DNA from: Cydia pomonella
Taxonomy: Eukaryota; Arthropoda; Insecta; Lepidoptera; Tortricidae
Length of the DNA: 64,000 nucleotides
Assembly (NCBI RefSeq): GCF_033807575.1
Contig: NC_084725.1
Span: 12,559,001 to 12,623,000, forward strand
Direction: 5' to 3'
The stretch's first letter is position 1. Every line of letters starts with the position of its first letter. Below are positions 20,598-30,769 of the stretch, one piece after another. The notes under the pieces were generated by a model that ran no database searches, was not told where the DNA came from, and was given only the letters and a program-made list of their open reading frames with translations. The position numbers and the translations under genes were made by a program.

Positions 20598-20774
20598 TGT
20601 CTCCTTTCTCATAGCTACATACTACATATATAACTATACCTATACTACACCATACCGGTTCGGTGACGTTGATCAGTCTGTCAAGTGCGGATGGTGCAAC
20701 TGGCACTAATTAACGCTCGGCCAACACTGATGGTCAGACACATATGGTACTCGTATTGTTAATGATTTTAACTA
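20598..20774 (-). repeat. Right arm of the 177-bp inverted duplication
   Basis: Reverse complement of 20312-20488 with one difference. It carries the MITE terminus and the outside flank in inverted order, so the duplication is not simply the terminal repeat of one element. Confidence 0.95.
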
Positions 20775-20920
20775 CTAACTATTCTAACTACATACTATAT
20801 TTATAATTATACCTATACTACACCACACCGGGCTTGCCGCGGCAGTTTACTATGAAACTTTCCATACAATAAAATTTTGCGAACGCTTTCACGGTGACAG
20901 ACAGTATGGTGCAACTAGCC

Positions 20921-21038
20921 TTTAGAATTGACCAATAACCGTTACAAATTGAACCGTAAACTGTAACCGTCCGTTACGGTTTACGGTTCAATTTGTAATG
21001 GTTATTTGTCAATTCTAATTAACGTTCGGCCAACACTG
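20921..21038. mobile_element. Right part of the interrupted CAGTGTTGGCCG MITE
   Basis: It continues where 20357-20380 breaks off (TTAGAATTGACC...) and ends AACGTTCGGCCAACACTG. The second MITE, whose other end is probably ATGGTGCAACTAGCC at ~20905, sits between. Confidence 0.8.
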
Positions 21039-21045
21039 CTGACCA

Positions 21046-21248
21046 TATTCTGAGGTGAATATGTGGGTCATAATTAACAACTTTTGTTGTAGGACAAACT
21101 CTGAAATCGCGAAAAAAATCGGCTGTCATACGTCTCAGTGAATCACATGTCAATGTTTTGTATGGAGCATTTTTTTATCGATTTCGGGGATGGCCCCATA
21201 ATAAAAGTTGTTTAGTATGACCCACATATCCAACCCTCAAAGTATGGT
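21046..21248. mobile_element. Palindromic MITE with ATGTGGGTCAT arms
   Basis: ACCATATTCTGAGG and ATGTGGGTCATAATTAACAA at the left match the complement of the right end (TATGACCCACATATCC, AAAGTATGGTCAG). Confidence 0.75.
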
Positions 21249-21286
21249 CAGACATAACAAAATCAGCCTGTACACAGTAAAAACTG

Positions 21287-21555
21287 TCCAAGTGCGAGAC
21301 GAACTCGCGCACGAACATCCGTACCATCTATAAAAACGGCAAAAAAACACGTTTGTTGTATGGTAGCCCCCTTAAATATTTATTTTATTCTGTGTTTTAC
21401 TAATTGTTGTTATAGCGGCAACAAAATACATCATCTGTGAAAATTTCAACTGTCTATCACGGTTCATGAGATACAGCCTGGTGACAGACGGACAGCCAGA
21501 CAGGCAGACAGCGGAGTCTTACTAATAGGGTCCCGTTGGGTACGGATGCCTAAAA
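21287..21555 (-). repeat. GGT-family short copy
   Basis: CCAAGTGCGAGACGAACTCG start (plus orientation), TTCATGAGATACAGCCTGG and GACAGACGGACAGCC, then TACGGATGCC where other copies have TACGGAACCC. Confidence 0.75.
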
Positions 21556-21863
21556 ATAATGTTAACGTATATTTGGGCCATTCTGTATCATAAATATTCA
21601 GTATTTTTTTTTAAGAAAATATTGAATATTTTTGATATGAATACTGTAAAATGAGGTTAAACAGTGAGGTCGAATCCCGCGCATGATCTAACTATGATGT
21701 CAGCGCAAACAGTGCGGTATCTAGCGAATTCCTGCGGCTTACCGGATTACCGTCTTTGTTGCGAGCGGCAGTCTAAACTGGAAACTACAAAATATAATAG
21801 ACCAATCTTACACCAAGGGAAAACTTTGAAGCCCGCGATTGTTTCATGCTATAAACGCAGCAT

Positions 21864-22180
21864 TATGGCTTCTCTATACGATGGCCCAACGCTGGACCAG
21901 CGAGATGGCTGTGCGATGGTTATGGCTCTTCTACACGATGGCCCATCGCTGGACCAGATGATCATGCGATGCTTGAGAGCACGCACTATAGAATGGGTCA
22001 CGTGTAGATGCATACGCACCATCGCTGGCCCACTACCTTTGATCTGTGGACGAAAAACCGACACCGTAGCCATCCCATCGCCATTCCGCCGTGCCATAAG
22101 CTATCCGACACCACTACCCTCTCTACACGCTGCCCCATCTTAGTGGGCCAGTATGATGGCCCATCGGGTAGAGGAGTCAT
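21864..22180. mobile_element. MITE with GGCTCTTCTACACGATGG-type ends
   Basis: ATGGCTTCTCTATACGATGG and ATGGCTCTTCTACACGATGG at the left, ATGGCCCATCGGGTAGAGGA at the right. TGGGCCAGTATGATGGCCCA recurs inverted at 35651-35815. The 159-codon frame at 21664-22143 covers this repeat and is not a gene. Confidence 0.65.
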
Positions 22181-22200
22181 TAAATGCGATGCATTTGCCG

Positions 22201-22257
22201 CACAGCAGACCTATTTTATATCAGATACTCATTCTGATATAAAATAGGTCTGCTGTG
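22201..22257. repeat. Perfect 25-bp hairpin with 7-nt loop
   Basis: Arms 22201-22225 and 22233-22257 are exact complements (start CACAGCAGACCTATTTTATA); loop TACTCAT. Confidence 0.95.
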
Positions 22258-22269
22258 TGACAGGACAAT

Positions 22270-22302
22270 AGGAAAAATGATAAGTGCATTGTCATTTTTC
22301 CT
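22270..22302. repeat. Perfect 11-bp hairpin, 11-nt loop
   Basis: Arms AGGAAAAATGA and TCATTTTTCCT. Confidence 0.9.
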
Positions 22303-22345
22303 ACATTCCGTTGACGCATGCGTTCAACGCTGCGTTTATCGCGTA

Positions 22346-22377
22346 AAACAACTTACTAGTAAATTAGTAAGTTGTTT
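22346..22377. repeat. Perfect 13-bp hairpin, 6-nt loop
   Basis: Arms AAACAACTTACTA and TAGTAAGTTGTTT; loop GTAAAT. Between this and the previous hairpin, CGTTGACGCATGCGTTCAACG is a further near-palindrome. Confidence 0.9.
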
Positions 22378-22399
22378 ACTTTGTACTTAAAAATTGTTC

Positions 22400-23025
22400 A
22401 TAGTTCGTTTTCATGGAGCTTTTCTGAAATAAAACTATGTACCTAAACGGATGTAATACTGAATAATTTATAAAAATCCCGACGTTTCCAACCCTTTAGG
22501 GCTCCTTCCCACTCAGAATCCCGTTTTTTGCGGGTACGGTTTTCTGCAAGATCCCGTTGTAGGCGTAGGCTTGCAGTACTCGTATCCCGCAAACAGAATG
22601 CTCGTGTGAACGTATAGGATATTAAAACGTATACTGCTTGTGAGCTGTAGATCTAACGATAAACGAAAAAATACTTCGTTGAGTTATTATTATAGCGGAC
22701 TCACAATGGTCTTGAGGCAATTTCCACCATTACATTTTACAAAAACGAAACGACAGAAAAATTATATTTAATTATTGAACTTGTTCACAATTTAACGAGA
22801 ATAGGTTCAGAATTGCGACCTATAGAGGAGAACAAACGGACAGACGAAAGCAGTTTGCAGACCTTCGCTAACGCTTCCTTCGTAGATCTATACGCACTTG
22901 AAAAATTTGCACAAATAAGAAATTATAATATAGGGATAGCTTTTTTGACAAAACTTAACCCAGCTCCCATAGCTACTAGTTTTGAAAGGATTTGAGTGAA
23001 ATTAAGGAAACTTCACTTTACATAT
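22400..23025. other. Unassigned stretch
   Basis: Contains CCCGACGTTTCCAACCCTTT at ~22480 (resembles a common lepidopteran repeat end). The short plus frame at 22813-22995 has no recognisable domain. Confidence 0.45.
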
Positions 23026-23029
23026 TTTT

Positions 23030-23499
23030 AGGGTTCTGTAGCCAAATGGCAAAAAACAGAACCCTTATAGATTCGTCATGTCCGTCTGTCTGTCCGTTTA
23101 TGTCACAGCCACTTTTTTCCGAAACTATAAGGGCTATACTATTCAAACTGAATAGTTTGCGCGAGAGACACTTCCAAAGTGGTAAAATGTACCCCCCCCC
23201 CCCCCCCCCCCTGTAACTTCTAAAATAAGATAATGATAAACCTTAAAAAAATATATGATGTACATTACCATGCAAACTTCCACCGAAAATTGGTTTGAAC
23301 GAGATCTAGTAAGTAGGTTTTTTTAATACGTCATAAAATATAAAAAAAAATCTTTTTTCATCAAATTATACATTACCATGCAAACTTCCACCAAAAATTG
23401 GTTTGAACGAGATCTAGTCAGTAGTTTTTTTTTTAATACGTCATAAATTGTACGGAACCCTACATGGGCGAGTCCGACTCGCACTTGGCCGCTTTTTTT
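23030..23499 (+). repeat. GGT-family copy with 20-C tract
   Basis: TAGGGTTCTGTAGCC start, ACGGAACCCTACATGGGCG and CTTGGCCGC end, partly duplicated interior (CATGCAAACTTCCACC twice). An uninterrupted C20 run lies at 23192-23211. Confidence 0.85.
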
Positions 23500-23887
23500 G
23501 TCTATCCTAGCGATCATTTAAAATTTGCTTCGTGTAAACTTTATAATCGACTTCGAAAACACTGGGGGCGATCATTACATATTTGGAAAAGCATCTATAG
23601 ACGGCGTATAGGCGAATAGTTGCACAAGAAATTTCTTAAAGTGTCGAGGACTGATGCATTTTCCCTGTAAAAGCTGCATTGTTGCATAAAGAAGAAAATT
23701 AGATTAAAAATTAAGTAGCACCCGTCTCGTGAAAATTCTATTACAATCCTTACAGACGTTTGAAAGCTTTTTGAACTTAACAGACTATTCTTAGGCTTGA
23801 ATATAGTTAATCTAGTTTCAGCACTAACTATTTCATGACTCAGAAGAAATATCGCAATTTTTTTATGCGAAAGCCTTTTCTTAAATG

Positions 23888-24085
23888 GGACGAAAGTTTT
23901 TTCGGTGAAGGAAAACATCGTGAGGAAACCGGACTAATCCCAATAAGGCCTAGTTTACCCTTGGAAGGTCAGATGGCAGTCGCTTTTGTAAAAACTAGAG
24001 CCTACGCCAAATCTTGGGATTAGTTGCCAAGCGGACCCCAGGCTCCCATGAGCCGTGGCAAAATGCCAGGATAAAGCGAGGAAGC
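23888..24085 (+). mobile_element. SINE-B, headless, followed by LINE-D
   Basis: TCGGTGAAGGAAAACATCGT onward matches SINE-B, and ends in AAGCGAGGAAG. Immediately upstream (from ~23862) lies a ~40-bp sequence also found before the truncated SINE-B at 26255. Confidence 0.8.
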
Positions 24086-24278
24086 AACACTAGACCCTAC
24101 TCATAGTGTTGTGTTCCTGCCGGTGAGTAAGGTTGCCAGAGCTCAACGAGGGGGGTGCGGGTTTAGGGTCGGCAACGAGCATGTAACTCATCTGGAGTTG
24201 CAGGCGTACATAGGCTACGGAGGCTGCTTACCATCAATTGGGCCGTATGCTTGTTTGCGGCGTAGTATATAAAAAAAG
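24086..24278 (+). repeat. LINE-D 3' part
   Basis: ACACTAGACCCTACTCATAG, TTGTGTTCCTGCCGGTGAGT, GGGTCGGCAACGAGCATGTA, and GGCCGTATGCTTGTTTGC, then A-run. Directly abuts the SINE-B 3' end. Confidence 0.85.
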
Positions 24279-24279
24279 G

Positions 24280-25150
24280 AAGATGATGATGAGAAGGTTA
24301 ACGAAGATAAAAGAGTCGAGTGACTTAATCGACTCGAATCCTGAGTTTTTGACTTTCGTTCGATGGATAAAATCACGAACATAGGTCTAAAATGCAATTT
24401 AAAATTTTGTAATAATTTTTGCACAAAAGCTTAAAAATAGATAGCTTCTAAAAATCGGCAATTATCATGTTTGAGGGAACTTATCGATTACTATTTTCAC
24501 ACCGAACACGGAATATTTGGTCCATCTCTAGTTCATTACATAATTTGTTTTACTTTACTTATGAACTCTTTGCTACTGTTTCTGTAATAATTTAATTTTA
24601 GACACAAAGCCGTTTATGTAACGTAATGCCCAAACTTAAAACAAAGAACATTAAATCAAAGAAAACATTTGTCTAATTAAACAACCATACCCAAAATGGA
24701 TTCTTTACCGCTCATGTTGCAACCATACGAAATAGAGCAACCTTAACTTTACAGCTGAATAACTCCTTCAAAGCTTTTATTACGTAAGCACTAAGAGTTA
24801 CATTCAAATGGTATTGTAATTTTTTGTAGAAAAAAGAAATTTGTAGCAGGCAGATGTAGGTTATGTAAGACCAGTTGAAGATGAGCCGTGAGAGTTCTTT
24901 GTACGGACGAGGTTTTTACTATTCTTTGTTCGATAGGCGAGACGCGGGAGCTCAGGTTACGTTGGTGTTGATGTGATTTATTCTTTCTTTGTTTGAGACT
25001 TGGAACAAATGTTGACATTTATAAAATTCGGCCGGTGATTGGATAATTCTGTCGCGTCTATGGCAGACTGACATATTGCCTTAGTTTTGTGACTTGCTCG
25101 TTGACAGTGAGATGAAACGGTTCGAGTGCGTTCCATTTTTAAAATTCTGC
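24280..25150. other. Unassigned AT-rich stretch
   Basis: Nothing I can support. Confidence 0.5.
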
Positions 25151-25154
25151 GTTT

Positions 25155-25330
25155 TTTACAAGCTTTTATTTAGTTTCACCTGTCCCGTTGTCTGTCTGTA
25201 ATCAAATCTTGCAAGTTAAATTTGATCCACTTCCCAGTTTCCGATTAAGCTGAAAATTTGCATACATATGTAAGTCGGGTGACAATGCAATATTATGGTA
25301 CCATCGAGCTGATCTGATGATGGAGACAAG
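25155..25330 (-). repeat. Family E repeat, copy 1
   Basis: Reverse complement of 53935-54130: ACAAGCTTTTATTTAGTTTC, AAATCTTGCAAGTTAAATTT, GATGATGGAGACAAGAGGTG. Inner gacagacaacgg-like runs occur in all copies. Confidence 0.8.
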
Positions 25331-25543
25331 AGGTGGACATAGGAACTCTGTGATAAAACAAGGCAACCTAATTGTGTTTTTGGTTTTTAGAATTAACTCG
25401 CGAAATTTTGTGACTAGATTCCGTGATTCAACATATGGTTTTCTTCGACCCAGTTTTTGCTCGAAGGGTTTAACAACTGGAGACGCATTGTTTTCTGTAA
25501 AAACAGTTTGCCGATTTTTGCGGGGGAGGGGCTCGTCAAATGT

Positions 25544-25576
25544 ATGGCTATTTGCACGTAACGTACAAATAGCCAT
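25544..25576. repeat. 11-bp hairpin
   Basis: ATGGCTATTTG and CAAATAGCCAT flank an 11-nt loop. Confidence 0.8.
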
Positions 25577-25577
25577 G

Positions 25578-25934
25578 TCAGATAAACGTCAGTCGATACA
25601 ATATGACCATTGGCCGAGGTTTTCGACAGAGGGGTAGAGATGTAGATGTAGTGTAGGGACGCCCGGCCGGAAGCAGGCGGGCTGTCGATCGCGTGTTGCG
25701 TTCATTCAGCCCAATTCCCTGAAGTTGGAGCTGCAGGTTACTGTCCCGGCGGCATTCCCATACCAATCTCCTCAAATCTTCTTGTTTTCCTGCAGAACAG
25801 AAGGACATCGACAGAGGGGTAAGCTCTTAAAGGCGACTCCAGTTGTTAAATCCTCCAAGAGTTATTGTGTTTTTTTTACTGCAGAAATTGGCATAAAGGA
25901 CAAAAGCACCAATAGCATCTATTATGGCGCTTAA
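25578..25934. other. Overlapping short frames with splice-like signals
   Basis: TTCTTGTTTTCCTGCAG at 25781-25797 resembles a splice acceptor, and GGGGTAAGC near 25815 a donor. The 23 nt between could be a microexon, but neither strand's frame has a domain I know. The motif CGACAGAGGGGTA occurs twice (~25625 and ~25809). Not called as a gene. Confidence 0.25.
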
Positions 25935-25979
25935 GAATATTGTGAGTTCACTGTGATGACGACTGTACGAACTATAGTA

Positions 25980-26130
25980 CATTTTGCAACGAAGGGGGTA
26001 AGTGAAATTTTGGATACGAGGGGTGGAACTCCCTATGGAGTTCTAGCTTTTTTTTCACAATCCATAACTCCCGCGGGAACAAAATAGACCTTTGTCCTTC
26101 AGCACATCTGCATGAAATAAGATCTTGAGC
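25980..26130 (+). repeat. Repeat end (GGGGGTAAGTGAAATTTTGG)
   Basis: GAAGGGGGTAAGTGAAATTT recurs inverted at 27405-27440. Possibly two copies of a diverged element or the ends of one ~1.45-kb element. Confidence 0.45.
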
Positions 26131-26249
26131 AAGTGTGATGAAATGTATTTTTCACTTTTTCCAAGCTTAACGCGAGGTATACAGCTCAGAGCTACTGACA
26201 TTGACCGAGGGTTAGCAAATTTTATGCGAAAACCTTTTTTAAATGGGTC

Positions 26250-26362
26250 GAAAGTGTTCTAGTTGAAGGAAAACATCGTGAGGAAACCGGACTAGTCCCA
26301 ATAAGGCCTAGTTTACCCTCTGGGTTGGAAGGTCAGATGGCAGCCGCTTTCGTGAAAACTTA
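26250..26362 (+). mobile_element. SINE-B fragment
   Basis: GAAGGAAAACATCGTGAGGA through GTCAGATGGCAGCCGCTTTC. No head. Same upstream 40 bp as the copy at 23888. Confidence 0.8.
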
Positions 26363-26379
26363 GAGCGTAGTAGCAGTCT

Positions 26380-28340
26380 AGCAGAGGTCTCCATTTAAGC
26401 TTAGGCATCGCTATGTGCACGACTACTGTCACGTAACCAACTTAGCGTCCGCAAGTCTAGGGGAAAACGTCAATGCACTACATCTTACAGTTTTTTTAGA
26501 CGACTTTCATCTAACAATAGAGTGATTCTTGAGGAAGGTTTAGGTATATAACTTGTTAAGGTACTATATACAAACTAAGGTAATACAAAAATTGGTTGAA
26601 ATGTCTATCTTTTAAGGATAACTTACTATACCCATTCTTAATTTCTAGAAAAAGATCACATAGTAGGTATGAGGCATTTGCAAAGCTATTTACACGGATA
26701 TAGTATTAATAATTATAAAATTAAATACGTTAGTTATATTAAGCATTTCATACAGATTACAATGGTTCCTTACATATCATACAATTTAAATGAATATTTC
26801 AGGAGTAATCGTAAATTAAAGTTTCATTTCGAGCCATTATAACGTGTACGAAAGTTAAAGACGCTATCCGCAGTTAGTTCTAATTTTGACCACCTTATGC
26901 ACTGGGATCGCTTTACTTACCCCCACCATGCACTTCGCACGGTCCCAATATATTCAGATGTTTTCTTCCGCAGGTCACATTTCCCAACCGATTCTATTCT
27001 AGTGAAATTTTGTGAGCACTCCTAGGGAGTTCCAACTGTTTTTTTTTTTAATTATATCACTAATTCATACAAACCAAGTAGCATAAATGAATTTTACTTT
27101 TAAAATACTGACTTTTATAATTTAATATTTTTGTATATGTTTAAAATTATTTAAATTGATTAATTTAACAGCCGTATATATATTTTTACATAATTTTCAA
27201 TCGTGGCCGAATTCCGAATAGGTCTGTGCCTGCCAAGAAATTACAAAATGGCGGACGAATGTTTGATATGTCATCGTATTTAAGAATTATTTCGCTTAAA
27301 ATTTAGTTTTTTCTTCGCAAGTGTGATGAGAAACATTGTGTGTAACTCTGGGGGTAAGAATATTGAAAACTCGGGTCTTTAATTCCCTCCAGCCTCCGGC
27401 TCCGAATATCCAAAATTTCACTTACCCCCCTCGTTGTCAACGTATTCTTTACCATCATATACTTTGGCAAATGACGAACGCGGACATTAGACTATTTCAT
27501 TTAAACTTATCAACTCGTTGACCTGCGCCATATTAAATGAAATATGACAGTTCTGGACCACCCACTCATTAATCTGACCTATTAATATACTACATTAATC
27601 ACCATACAAACATACAAACTTCATTCAAAGACGCCATTTTCAAAAGATAACGCTCATTTGTACATTTAAAGGCTCCATTCACTACAAACAACCCATTCTT
27701 TGAAACGTTTTACAAACTTATTCATTCCCCTACGAAAATACCTTAACACCCTTATTCTATACGCTTAAGCTTTAAAGTAGCGTTCGCTTTCTATTTCCGA
27801 TTTGAAAACATAAATTTGCAATTCACAAACGTAGGTACGCCTATTAATAAACTGTTATGCACCGTAACTTAAATCCTTAAGGTTTATTTTCGTTTAGCGG
27901 GAAGACGCATTTTAAATTTGAAAAAGGAACACGTGCGAAGACGCGCAGGGGTTGATATTCCAAATGCTTACCAAATCGCTAGCGTCCTAAAACCAGTATA
28001 AGCGCGCTCTACTAGTTATGAGCGATCTCGAGTTCACAAGTTACTTTAGTTTTTCGGAACTTTTGTTTCTGTAGGCGATAGGAACACGCGGCCCAGTTGC
28101 GTTCGGAAACATATGCAAATCGCTTTGTTGTCTGGCGTTGCGTCAGAATAACGGGACATGGATTTCCAAACCGAACCGACTTTATGGCTTTGTGATTACA
28201 GCCTTAGGCTCAGCGAGGATTAAAAAGGAAACAAGGAATTTTGAAAAAAGAATGTTGCATTTCGTACGTAATATTATTTAAAAGGATTTTTTTACAATTT
28301 AAACCCGTATTGGGTGTGTACATATACCTAACTATTGCTT
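26380..28340. other. AT-rich stretch with one repeat end
   Basis: Except for the inverted repeat end at 27405-27440, I see no supported gene or element in this ~2 kb. Confidence 0.45.
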
Positions 28341-28349
28341 GCAAAAAAC

Positions 28350-28435
28350 TTTGTCAGTAGAAAAAAGGCGCGAAATTCAAATTTTCTATGGAAGGATAAC
28401 CCTTCGCGCCTACATTTTTTAAATTTCTACTGATG
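28350..28435. mobile_element. Small palindromic MITE, GGCGCGAA family, copy 1
   Basis: TCAGTAGAAA and AAGGCGCGAA at the left face TTCGCGCCT and TTTCTACTGA at the right. Confidence 0.7.
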
Positions 28436-28984
28436 GAAATTGCTTCGCGGACATTCTTATTATTATTTGGAGACTGTCGTGTTCCACTTGGCTTGACAGA
28501 CATAAATGTCCACAATTTTTTTTGTTACACAAAGGAATCACCGAAAATGCAAAAAATATTTTCATGTCACATAAATACTTTTTAACACAAAAAAAATCAT
28601 AACACTTATTTCTTCATTGCAGCTTTCGGTTTAAAAAAAAGGTTTTCACCTTTATATACGAACAGGCCTCCAAAGTTGTATTGCTTTTGTTTCTAAATTA
28701 AGTTGAGAAGTTGTTACATAAACTACCCTACAAAAGTTAAGTAATGTAATGTTCGTTCAGATTAGAATTTTGAAACAAATTTACTTATTTAAAAGATTGT
28801 ATTCGCCTTACACTTTAAGAAGACTTATACTGCTTTTCAACAACTGGGCTTTTATTGAAAATTACGTCGTTTCTTAATTATGGCTTTTATATTATGTTTA
28901 AGTTTTAACATTGTTATTTGTAGCTATTACCGAATTCAATCTATCCGAAGTTATTTAATAATGTAGGTACAGTCTGTGAAGCCA

Positions 28985-29070
28985 TTTCCGTCAGTAGACA
29001 AAAGCGGCTTTAAAAAATGTAGGCGCGAAGGGTTTTCGTCCCATAAAAAATTTGAGCATATTTCGTCAGT
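28985..29070. mobile_element. Small palindromic MITE, GGCGCGAA family, degraded copy 2
   Basis: TCAGTAGACAAAAGCGGC, AAAATGTAGGCGCGAAGGGT and CCCATAAAAAATTTGAGC follow the same order as copy 1. Confidence 0.6.
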
Positions 29071-29074
29071 CATC

Positions 29075-29845
29075 GCCTCCCGGCTGATACTTTGTCAGAT
29101 GATACTTTAAATGCTGTTTTAAATTAAAAACTGTCAGCCGGTTCTATCGCGGTGGAATGATCGTCAGCTGTAAAATGAACATGTAATAAATATGCGCCTT
29201 ACCACTTTATGTGCGGCAAAGTATGCGTAATGTATAAATTGCGTAATCCGTTGATGGCTTTTCAGGCGTTTACGCCTGATGAAATGCTACATGCAAAGTT
29301 TCATGATTTGTTATTGCTATAGAAAGGTATAGCACTTATTTTTAAAAGGTTCATGCGACCAGCTGATGTTCTTATCACCGCGATATAACAGGATATGACG
29401 ATTTTTTAAATTAATGATAGCATCGTAACTATCATTTGGCAAAGTATCAAACGGGGGGCGATGACATTTTTTTTTTGTTTTACGTGTTTCGGTGGCTGTC
29501 ATTCCTCAACCCACCAACGGAGCGGCAGCTGACGTCCACGAGGGCTCATCATACCTAGCCGTTAACCACTATACGAGTTTTTGCCCGTGAGGCGATTGGT
29601 CATGGAAATCTGTTCCTGGCTCGCGGTCTATAAACTGAACACGAAAAAATAATTAATCATCTCAAAAATTGTCTTGTCGTAGTTTTGAATAAGATAAAAG
29701 AAAACAAATTAACAAGCATAATGAAAAATATTTATGATAAGTAATGATAACAAATATAAAAAAGTATATTATTATGGTTCAATTTTATTTGCCATGGTCA
29801 TAAAATGTAAGTTTGTATATTTTGCGTTACACTTCTAGAGTTTGT
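29075..29845. other. Unassigned AT-rich stretch
   Basis: No supported feature. The minus frame at 29317-29502 has no recognisable domain. Confidence 0.5.
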
Positions 29846-29847
29846 CT

Positions 29848-29932
29848 CGGCTTATCGCCACGGCTCATGGGCCTGGGGTCCGTTTAGCAACTAATCCCAA
29901 GAATTAGCGTAGGCACTAGCTTTATTTCGTTA
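29848..29932 (-). mobile_element. SINE-B 3' fragment
   Basis: GCCACGGCTCATGGGCCTGG and AACTAATCCCAAGAATTAGC: the last ~85 bp of SINE-B in reverse. Confidence 0.75.
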
Positions 29933-29984
29933 CACAAAGAAAGAATTTAAATTGTGGTCAAATAATCCCATAAAAAATACTTAG

Positions 29985-30183
29985 TTCACTGGCTCAGTGA
30001 CCCAAAGAGGATCTTGGCCTCTGACACAAGAGAGCGCCACTCTGCCCTATCCTGCGCCACTTCGCGCCAGCTGCGTATTCCGAGGGCGGACAGGTCTTTT
30101 AGGGTTTCGTCACTCCAGCGGTATCTGGGACCCAGACGGACATACGCTCTTCGCACAGGAAATCCCATAAAAATACAATTCAT
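29985..30183 (-). pseudogene. LINE ORF C-terminal relic
   Basis: PVRRAYVRLGPRYRWSDETL, DLSALGIRSWREVAQDRAEW and RSLVSEAKILFGSLSQ match the C-termini at 13.7 and 49.2 kb. Upstream sequence of the ORF is absent, so this is the extreme end only. Confidence 0.75.
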
Positions 30184-30484
30184 AATGATTCATAATATAA
30201 AATAAATGTAAATAAATGATTGCCTAATAATTGTATCACTCATATTTAACGATTATCATCTGCACGCACAGCTCTCGTACACATCTTTGTACCTATACGT
30301 ATAAACATTAATAGAACATGTTCAGTATATCGAAAACCATTAAACGTAAATGTAATCATTAATTTAATAGACTATCAATGTTAAAGACCTTATAAACATG
30401 CTAACTAATTTGAAAACATAATATAACGACGTTTTTTGTATATAAAATATAGTTGAACATATTTGGCTATATATAATATGTATG

Positions 30485-30752
30485 TGACGACCGGTTTGGC
30501 CTAGTGGGTAGTGACCCTGCCTACGAAGCTGATGGTCCCGGGTTCAAATCCTGGTAAGGGCATTTGTTCGTGTGATGAGCATGGATGGATATTTGTTCCT
30601 GAGTCATGGGTGTTTTCTATGTATTTAATTATTTATATATTATATATATCGTTGTCTAAGTACCCTCAACACAAGCCTTATTGAGCTTACTGTGGGACTT
30701 AGTCAATTTGTGTAATAATGTCCTATAAATATTTATTTATTTATTATTTATT
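30485..30752 (+). mobile_element. SINE-A, near full-length
   Basis: TGGCCTAGTGGGTAGTGACC (A box region), GGTTCAAATCC (B box), body and ATTTATTTATT tail; very close to the copy at 6058. Confidence 0.9.
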
Positions 30753-30769
30753 TATATAAATATAAATAT

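Noticed and set aside
21664..22143. 159-codon plus frame, the longest non-RT open frame
   Set aside because: It lies mostly over an inverted-repeat MITE that is also present at 35651-35815 and shows no domain.
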